The notes below the pieces were generated by a model. That model saw only the letters and a list, made by a program, of their open reading frames with translations. It did no database searches and had not been told where the DNA came from. A stretch of 54,985 nt of DNA. It comes from an archaeon UBA583 (GTDB taxonomy: Archaea; Nanobdellota; Nanobdellia; Woesearchaeales; UBA583). The translations under genes and the position numbers were made by a program. The DNA lies in contig DAXK01000006.1 in the NCBI GenBank assembly GCA_002506365.1, positions 196-55,180 on the forward strand. The letters run 5' to 3'. Positions 49,771 through 54,985 of the stretch are shown here, one piece after another; positions within the stretch are counted from its first letter, which is position 1, and each line of letters begins with the position of its first letter.

Positions 49771-50520
49771 ATGGAAAGTAAAATTAAAAATAAAAAAATC
49801 AAATCAAATATCAATAATGATAAACCAATTGTAAAACTTCAAAATGTTTCAAAAATTTATCAAATGGGTGAAGTACAAGTGCCCGCTTTAAGTGGAGTCT
49901 CAGTTGAAATTTTTGAAGGTGAATTTGTTGCAATTATTGGAAGTTCAGGAAGTGGAAAATCAACTATGATGAATTTAGTTGGATGTCTGGATACTCCAAG
50001 TATTGGAGAAATTTATTTAAAAGGACAAGATATTTCAAAGTTAACTGAATCAGACTTATCAACATTAAGAGGAAAAAGTGTTGGATTTATTTTTCAACAA
50101 TACAATTTATTACCAACACTTTCAACTTTTAAAAATGTTAAATTACCTCTTGAACTTCAAGAAATGGATGATGATACTGCAGACCAAAGAGTGACCGAAG
50201 TTTTAAAATCTGTTGGTTTAGCAACTAAACATCATCATTACCCAAAACAATTATCTGGAGGTCAACAACAAAGAGTATCCATTGCTCGATGTCTTGCCGC
50301 AAATCCAGAAATTATCTTAGCAGATGAACCAACTGGAGCCTTAGATTCAGTAACAGGGACTGAAGTATTAGAAATTTTAACAAATCTTTGGAAAAAAGAA
50401 AGAAAAACTATTATTATGATTACTCACGATTTAAAACTTGCTAAAAAATATGCTAGTAAAGTTATTGAACTTAAAGATGGAAAAATAATTAAAAATGTTT
50501 CAAATAAACAAGACATTTAA
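49771..50520 (+). CDS. ABC transporter ATP-binding protein (MacB/LolD type)
   Basis: A 249-residue nucleotide-binding subunit. Walker A GSSGSGKS at 57-64, signature LSGGQQQR at 161-168, Walker B ILADEP near 181-187 with TGALDS, and the H-loop in IIMITHDLK. The QYNLLPTLSTFKNVKLPLEL region and the VPALSGVSV start are typical of MacB-type exporters. A Lys/Asn-rich N-terminal extension (~1-18) precedes the domain. It is the last gene of the lipoprotein-CARDB-permease-ATPase operon and a paralogue of 37184-37924. Confidence 0.93.
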   Translation: MESKIKNKKIKSNINNDKPIVKLQNVSKIYQMGEVQVPALSGVSVEIFEGEFVAIIGSSGSGKSTMMNLVGCLDTPSIGEIYLKGQDISKLTESDLSTLRGKSVGFIFQQYNLLPTLSTFKNVKLPLELQEMDDDTADQRVTEVLKSVGLATKHHHYPKQLSGGQQQRVSIARCLAANPEIILADEPTGALDSVTGTEVLEILTNLWKKERKTIIMITHDLKLAKKYASKVIELKDGKIIKNVSNKQDI

Positions 50521-50535
50521 TTTAATTAATTATTT

Positions 50536-50808
50536 TTAATTTTCTATTTTAAAAAGTTTATTTTCACAATCAAATTTATCAAATCTTTGTTCTACTGCAA
50601 TTTTTGCACCATACTTGAAAAATTTATGAATAATTGGTTGAGTATTATAATCAATTAATTTATTATTTGTTAATGTGCAATTATAAAAATCTAATTTTGA
50701 TTTTTCAACATAATAAGAAATAACATTTGAAGTTAATAAAATTACTGTAGTTAAAGCTAAAGCTTTAAAATTTGTTTTATTTTTACTAATTATTTTTTCT
50801 AAATTCAT
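50536..50808 (-). CDS. Hypothetical single-pass membrane protein
   Basis: A 90-residue protein. A basic N-terminus (MNLEKIISKNKTNFKA) precedes one helix (~16-33, LALTTVILLTSNVISYYV), then a 55-residue tail with two Cys (C43, C81) and several aromatic residues. It probably has the tail outside the cell, where the two Cys could pair. Its TATA-like ttatataa at 50831-50838 is centred 26.5 bp upstream, so it is separate from the wHTH gene. Its stop is 15 bases from the convergent ATPase gene. I recognise no family. Confidence 0.5.
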   Translation of the reverse strand: MNLEKIISKNKTNFKALALTTVILLTSNVISYYVEKSKLDFYNCTLTNNKLIDYNTQPIIHKFFKYGAKIAVEQRFDKFDCENKLFKIEN

Positions 50809-50877
50809 AGAGAATTATGTTTTTTTACATTTATATAATTTGGTATAAAAAAATAAAAATAATTATTAAAATAATTA

Positions 50878-51225
50878 TTAAAAATTACACAATTCTTTCT
50901 CAATTTTTAAGACCCAAGAATTAATATTTCCTAAAATAATTTTTCTAATCTTATCAACCTCAATAGAACAATACTCAAACTCATAACCTCCTCCCTCAAG
51001 ATTTCTTTGTTTTTTAATTAAAATATCTAAATCATATAACTTTTTAACACACTTTTGAACTGTTGACTGTTCAAACTTTAATTTTTTAGAAACCTCATCA
51101 GTAGAATAAAAAAGTCCAGCATTTTTCGCAAAATATTTTAAAATACTAACTTCACCCTTAGACAAACCTAAAGAACATTTAACCACATTCAAAATATCTA
51201 CATCCTTACAAGCAAAATTCACCAT
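50878..51225 (-). CDS. Winged-helix (MarR-like) regulator of the RND operon
   Basis: A 115-residue DNA-binding protein. SKGEVSILKYFAKNAGLFYS, TDEVSKKLKFEQSTVQKCVK and LYDLDILIKKQRNLEGGGYE give the helix-turn-helix and wing of MarR/TrmB-type regulators. The C-terminal helix (~90-115) likely dimerises. CKDVDILNVVKCSLGLS precedes the domain and has two Cys. It is 37 bases after the DUF2892 gene, the last gene of the split-RND operon. It is a natural candidate to bind the dyad at 54901-54920 and repress the operon (inference). Confidence 0.8.
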   Translation of the reverse strand: MVNFACKDVDILNVVKCSLGLSKGEVSILKYFAKNAGLFYSTDEVSKKLKFEQSTVQKCVKKLYDLDILIKKQRNLEGGGYEFEYCSIEVDKIRKIILGNINSWVLKIEKELCNF

Positions 51226-51262
51226 TTTTTATTTTGAACCTCATAATAAATTTAAAAAATAG

Positions 51263-51451
51263 TTATTTAACTATTTTTTGTAAAACCAATTTCAAAGGAC
51301 AAAACTTAGTAAACCCAAATTGAAACAAATTTAATCCAACAAACATTGTAAAAAATAACCAATAAGGATGATGTAAATATCCTAATAAACTTGTTGTAAA
51401 AACAAAAGTTCCAGCTATTACTTTAATCCAATCTTCTACTGACATATTCAT
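51263..51451 (-). CDS. DUF2892-like small membrane protein
   Basis: A 62-residue protein with two helices (~7-26 and 29-47). MSVEDWIKVIAGTFVFTTSL followed by HPYWLFFTMFVGLNLFQFGF and FCPLKLVLQKI is the DUF2892 (YgaP-like inner-membrane domain) pattern. Its ATG overlaps the stop of the CARDB-type gene by 4 bases (ATGA), so the two are coupled. Function unknown; it may be a small subunit of the exporter. Confidence 0.75.
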   Translation of the reverse strand: MNMSVEDWIKVIAGTFVFTTSLLGYLHHPYWLFFTMFVGLNLFQFGFTKFCPLKLVLQKIVK

Positions 51452-52674
51452 TTTTTTCTACCTCTAAACACTAAAACAACTAGCAACAATACTAAACCAG
51501 CTGAACCAACCCAAACAAATTTATTTGTTGCAACTCCAACAACATCAAACTTAGCATTTCTTGAATAAGTATAAATATTCTCATCCCCCTCATCAGAATC
51601 TCCCTTTGAACGAATCACTAACTTAAAATCATGTTCCTTAACATCTGCCTTTGATAAAATATCAAAATTAAAAATTGCTTTACCAGACTCTCCAGCTTCA
51701 AGTTCCCCAACATAAGAATTTCTTACATCAAACTCAAAAGGTTGTGACCCCTCAACTAAAACTCTAACATCTACAGCCTCAGCACTTTGAGACCCAGTAT
51801 TTTTCACAACAATTTCAAGCCTACTACTCTCACCAGCTAAACCGCTCCCAGTAACTGACTCAATCTCTAAAAATCCTCTAGGCTTTACAAAAAATGGAAC
51901 TGAAATTTCCTTACTATAAGAATTATCATCCTCATCCAAATAAGAAATTTTATACACTAAATCATAAATCCCATAAGGTGTATAATCATCTAAATTTAAA
52001 TTAAAACTAACTGTCTTAGTTTCATCTTGAGCTAACTTACCAATCCAAACTCTATTATTATTTGAATAACTAGCATCAATAAATTCTGAATCAATAAACA
52101 ACTCAATCTTCACAGACTTTGCAGTCTTAAAACCAACATTCTCAAAATTTGTATTAACCTCAACAAACTTATCACCTGGTCTAACTTGAGTAGGAGTTGT
52201 TAAAATATTAGAAACATCTAAAATAATTCCCTCCCTTTTAACATCCATAATAATTTTTTCAGAAATATCAGCCCCAGTAGCAATTCCATTTTTATACCAA
52301 CTCCCAACTAACTTAAACTCATAACTGCCTTTCGGCGCATCAGGTTTAACCTTCACCTTGAAAACTTTATTATACAAAATTCCATCTAAAACTGACCCCT
52401 TCAAATCATCTCCAAAAGTATCCAAAACCTCAACATACTTTCTAGTCAAATCATCATCTGACAATAACTTAACTCCAAAAGTATAATCTGAATCTCCAAT
52501 ATATTTTGAACCCTCAAATCCAGAAGACGAATACTCAACAACAATATCAACCTCATCTCCCGCCCCAACAATTGCTGGATCAAACTGAACATTTCTTAAA
52601 TCCAAACTAGAAAAACCAGCTTGCCCCAAAACCAATACTACTACAAATCCTAATAATAATTTAATTAATTTCAT
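51448..52674 (-). CDS. Secreted CARDB/COG1361-like protein in an RND operon
   Basis: A 408-residue protein. Signal peptide ~1-21 (MKLIKLLLGFVVVLVLGQAG). Beta-sandwich repeats contain VGAGDEVDIVVEYSSSGF, VRPGDKFVEVNTNFENVGF and LAGESSRLEIVVKNTGSQSA, the CARDB/NEW3 style. One C-terminal helix (~382-402, VGSAGLVLLLVVLVF) ends RGRKK. It has the same layout as 35971-37182 and 47286-48557, but here the neighbours are two RND half-transporters. The start overlaps the upstream RND gene by 4 bases (ATGA). It probably sits where a membrane-fusion adaptor sits in bacterial RND pumps. Confidence 0.82.
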   Translation of the reverse strand: MKLIKLLLGFVVVLVLGQAGFSSLDLRNVQFDPAIVGAGDEVDIVVEYSSSGFEGSKYIGDSDYTFGVKLLSDDDLTRKYVEVLDTFGDDLKGSVLDGILYNKVFKVKVKPDAPKGSYEFKLVGSWYKNGIATGADISEKIIMDVKREGIILDVSNILTTPTQVRPGDKFVEVNTNFENVGFKTAKSVKIELFIDSEFIDASYSNNNRVWIGKLAQDETKTVSFNLNLDDYTPYGIYDLVYKISYLDEDDNSYSKEISVPFFVKPRGFLEIESVTGSGLAGESSRLEIVVKNTGSQSAEAVDVRVLVEGSQPFEFDVRNSYVGELEAGESGKAIFNFDILSKADVKEHDFKLVIRSKGDSDEGDENIYTYSRNAKFDVVGVATNKFVWVGSAGLVLLLVVLVFRGRKK

Positions 52675-53768
52675 TTTTTCAATTTCTCACTATCATATAA
52701 ATAAATAATAACTGGTAACAAAAAAATTGCCCCAATTAATGTGGTAAAAATACCAATCGCTAAAATCATTCCAAGTGTCTTCATCGCAGGAAGAACACCA
52801 AACAATAACGCTAAAAATCCAGCCATCGTAGTAAGTGAAGCTCCAAGCATTGCCCTTAATAACTCCTTCATCACAATTCTCAAACTATCCTTTTTAGACT
52901 TTTTTTTTCGCTCCTCAAAATAAGAATAAACTTGATGAATACCAAAATCAATTCCAAGCCCCATAATCATTGCAGCTGAAACCATACTAACAACAGTAAT
53001 TGTAAAACCTAAATATCCAACAATTCCCATAGTCATAACCAAAGCATTCATCACAACAATCATAGGTAACATTCCTTTTCCAAAACTTCCAAAAGCAAAA
53101 TACACAATCACCATAATTGCCGCCATTGAAATAAAAGTAATAACTAAAAAATCAGACATAATAACTGAAAAAGTTTTCTTATCAATAGCTGAAAATCCAG
53201 TAACATAAACTTTTGTTCCAGGATTAAATTCCTCAAGTAATTCAACTTCATAATTTATCGCACCAATAACCTCATCAATTAAACCAGAATTTGAACCAGT
53301 GTTAGTTCTAACCATCAAAACTGAAAAACTATAATCAGAATTAATCAAATCAGACACATAATCCTTCTTTTTCTCAAAAGCTAAATCTAATTTTTCATTA
53401 CTTAAATCCAAACTAATAAAATCATTAATTCCCATAACTGAAACAATATTTTCATGTAACTCAAGTTTTGAAGATAAAACATTTAAATAATTTAAATAAC
53501 TTAAATCACGAATATCATAAAGAGGGTTCTCAGTAGATACAACTAAATACAAAACATCAGAAGAAAACTCTGACCTCATATAATTTAAAGTTTTAATCTC
53601 ATCAATATTCTGAGGTAAAACTTTCTCCAAAGAAGGTTCAACATTATTAACCAAATTAAAAATTCCTGGAATTAATAATAAATTTAAAACCACAAAAAAC
53701 CAAATAAACTTTTTAGGGTTTTTAATTTGTAAATTTACAATAAATTCACTTACTTTCTCAAGACTCAT
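52671..53768 (-). CDS. RND/MMPL exporter, second half-unit
   Basis: A 365-residue half-sized RND protein. TM1 at ~21-36 (FIWFFVVLNLLLIPGI), an extracytoplasmic porter domain (~40-195), then five helices with GLGIDFGIHQVYSYFEERKK (~269-288; the acidic D in helix 4 is typical of proton relay), MLGASLTTMAGFLALLFGVL (~307-326) and a final helix. It matches one half of COG1033/MMPL exporters, which are normally a single chain of two such halves. It is coupled to the first half upstream and to the CARDB-type protein downstream by 4-base overlaps. Confidence 0.88.
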   Translation of the reverse strand: MSLEKVSEFIVNLQIKNPKKFIWFFVVLNLLLIPGIFNLVNNVEPSLEKVLPQNIDEIKTLNYMRSEFSSDVLYLVVSTENPLYDIRDLSYLNYLNVLSSKLELHENIVSVMGINDFISLDLSNEKLDLAFEKKKDYVSDLINSDYSFSVLMVRTNTGSNSGLIDEVIGAINYEVELLEEFNPGTKVYVTGFSAIDKKTFSVIMSDFLVITFISMAAIMVIVYFAFGSFGKGMLPMIVVMNALVMTMGIVGYLGFTITVVSMVSAAMIMGLGIDFGIHQVYSYFEERKKKSKKDSLRIVMKELLRAMLGASLTTMAGFLALLFGVLPAMKTLGMILAIGIFTTLIGAIFLLPVIIYLYDSEKLKK

Positions 53769-54892
53769 TTTTTCACCTCATCTAAAACAAACTCATTTTC
53801 AATTCCAAAACTAAATTTACTTTTCACAAAATAAATTATTCTCTCCTCAATAACCAATAAAGCAGGTAACCCAAATATTGAAAATACAAGAGAATAAAAA
53901 ATTCCAATTGCCATTAAAATTCCAAACCTCCCCATCTCAGGCATAACTCCAACCATAAATGCTAAAAATGCAGCCATAGTGGTAAGCGAAGTAGTTCCCA
54001 AAGCAGAACCAGTATGAACAACCGCAAGTTCAACAGACTCCAAAATACTTAAACCATTTTTTCTCTCAAACTTAAACTTATTAATAATATGAATTGCAAA
54101 ATCAATACCAATACCAATAACCATCGCAGCAACTCCACCAGCAAGAGTAGAAATAGGTAAACCTGTATAACCCATTGTCCCATATAACCAATTTACAGAT
54201 GCAAAAACCACAATAATTGGAACAATAGCAGACAAAATAGATCTAAATATTAAAGCTGTAATTATAAACACCATAAGTGTTGAAATCCATTGTGTATTCG
54301 CTCTATCTAAATTAATTAACTGTCCTAATTTTTGTTGAACAATTGGAGTCCCAGTTAATTCATAACTAACTCCAGACAAAGATTCAAAATCAAGTAAGAC
54401 ACCATTAATTCTATTAACCAATAAATTCATTCTAAAATCATCCGTTGCTAAATCAGTATTAATTAAAATATAAGTTGACCTTAAATCAGAACTAATAAAA
54501 TCCTTTTTCATATCTTCTGGCAAACCAACAAAAGAATTAATTGCCAAAACACCTGACTCACGAGCTAAAACAGAAGACAAAGAACTAATATAATTTTCAA
54601 CTCTAATATCATCAATATTATTAATTGAATCCTCAATAAAAGAATTTGAATCAACCCTTAAAACAATAGCAATCATATCTTGACCTAAACCTGAATCTCG
54701 TAAATCATTAAAAGTAGAAATTTCTGAAACTGACTTTGGCATCATAAGTTCTAATGATGCAACAGTTTCAACTTTAGAAATCCCTCCCCAAATAATTATA
54801 GTTAAAAAAAATAACATAAAAATTGTAATGATTGGATTTTTAACTTGAAAATGTGCAATCTTTTTCAAAAATTTTTGATTCATATTTTCCAT
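53765..54892 (-). CDS. RND/MMPL exporter, first half-unit
   Basis: A 375-residue half-sized RND protein. TM1 at ~19-37 (IITIFMLFFLTIIIWGG), an extracytoplasmic domain (~40-195), and five further helices with IGIGIDFAIHIINKFKFERK (~267-286), TGSALGTTSLTTMAAFLAFM (~298-317) and FGLPALLVIEERI. It aligns in layout with the next gene (both have ASLELMMP/ADLEKVLP-like post-TM1 loops, seen as SLELMMPKSVSEI and SLEKVLPQNIDEI), so the two are tandem paralogues and should form a heterodimer-based unit. The ATG at 54892 is chosen; M4 is an alternative. A dyad and TATA box lie upstream. Confidence 0.88.
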   Translation of the reverse strand: MENMNQKFLKKIAHFQVKNPIITIFMLFFLTIIIWGGISKVETVASLELMMPKSVSEISTFNDLRDSGLGQDMIAIVLRVDSNSFIEDSINNIDDIRVENYISSLSSVLARESGVLAINSFVGLPEDMKKDFISSDLRSTYILINTDLATDDFRMNLLVNRINGVLLDFESLSGVSYELTGTPIVQQKLGQLINLDRANTQWISTLMVFIITALIFRSILSAIVPIIVVFASVNWLYGTMGYTGLPISTLAGGVAAMVIGIGIDFAIHIINKFKFERKNGLSILESVELAVVHTGSALGTTSLTTMAAFLAFMVGVMPEMGRFGILMAIGIFYSLVFSIFGLPALLVIEERIIYFVKSKFSFGIENEFVLDEVKK

Positions 54893-54900
54893 TTTATTTA

Positions 54901-54920
54901 TATCAACAGCAGTGCTGATA
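54901..54920. promoter_or_regulatory. Operator-like dyad before the split-RND operon
   Basis: Half-sites TATCAACA (54901-54908) and TGCTGATA (54913-54920) are inverted with one mismatch around a GCAG core. The site lies 9 bases upstream of the ATG and overlaps the start point predicted from the TATA box at 54941-54948. It is more GC-rich than its surroundings. This is a typical repressor position. Confidence 0.6.
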
Positions 54921-54940
54921 AAAAATATAAGGACTTATTA

Positions 54941-54948
54941 TTTATAAA
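54941..54948 (-). promoter_or_regulatory. TATA box of the split-RND operon
   Basis: A perfect tttataaa centred 52.5 bp upstream of the ATG at 54892, so this mRNA should have a leader of about 27 bases, unlike most genes here. A second TATA-like ttatattt at 54924-54931 is possible. Confidence 0.45.
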
Positions 54949-54985
54949 CAAAATCAACTACGGATAAAATTAATATAATTATATC

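Noticed and set aside
1..54985. CRISPR arrays, cas genes, transposases and integrases
   Set aside because: I looked for regular repeat-spacer patterns and DDE or tyrosine-recombinase motifs and saw none; the short repeats at trm1 and tRNA-Gln have no linked recombinase in this window.

Overview
The window reads as a piece of a very AT-rich archaeal chromosome, most likely from a small-genome DPANN-type lineage (Woesearchaeota/Pacearchaeota-like; the lineage is inference). The archaeal markers are an RNA polymerase subunit D gene inside a uS13-uS4-uS11-RpoD-uL13-uS9 operon, eS27, Cdc48, SBDS/Sdo1, archaeal Trm1, a HerA-family ATPase, class III (archaellin-like) pilin signal peptides, and tRNA genes with no encoded CCA. 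Most genes have no Shine-Dalgarno sequence. Instead a TATA box sits about 25-27 bp upstream of the ATG, so the transcripts should be leaderless. I used that spacing to correct several start codons.

Positions 1-14,700 hold surface-glycan genes. They comprise three GT2 and one DPM1-like GT2 glycosyltransferases, a GT4 enzyme, two GT-C-like membrane proteins, a Wzx-like flippase, a DUF1616-like protein, a sulfotransferase, and the GDP-fucose route (ManC, Gmd, Fcl). A two-cysteine pilin overlaps one GT-C gene. Positions 15,000-29,700 are mixed: tRNA-Leu, a secreted lytic-transglycosylase-like protein, an M16 peptidase, Trm1, a pilin fused to a 14-repeat LVIVD propeller, Cdc48 with an insertion, an AI-2E-type permease, a peptide-deformylase-like protein, an MFS transporter and a prepilin peptidase. 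Positions 29,900-33,250 are the ribosomal/RNA polymerase operon, which lacks eL18 and RpoN at their usual sites.

Positions 33,600-45,050 carry a MacB-like ABC module, tRNA-Lys, a Ca2+/cation exchanger, SBDS, two GNATs, tRNA-Gln with a duplicated 3' end, a transglutaminase-like protein and the HerA-family ATPase. Positions 45,100-54,985 hold small regulators, a 7TM protein paired with a winged-helix protein, a second MacB-like operon headed by a lipoprotein, and a split RND exporter operon ending in a winged-helix gene.

The most system-like signal is that three separate exporters (two MacB-like ABC systems and one split RND pump) each sit in an operon with a secreted, C-terminally anchored CARDB/COG1361-like protein. 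That protein occupies the genetic position a periplasmic adaptor has in bacteria. Two of the three operons have a linked winged-helix regulator and a strong dyad in the promoter region. Other notable points are two divergent gene pairs that share a single central TATA box with exactly 51 bp between start codons, and two loci (trm1 and tRNA-Gln) whose 3' ends are duplicated around a short, less AT-rich insert.
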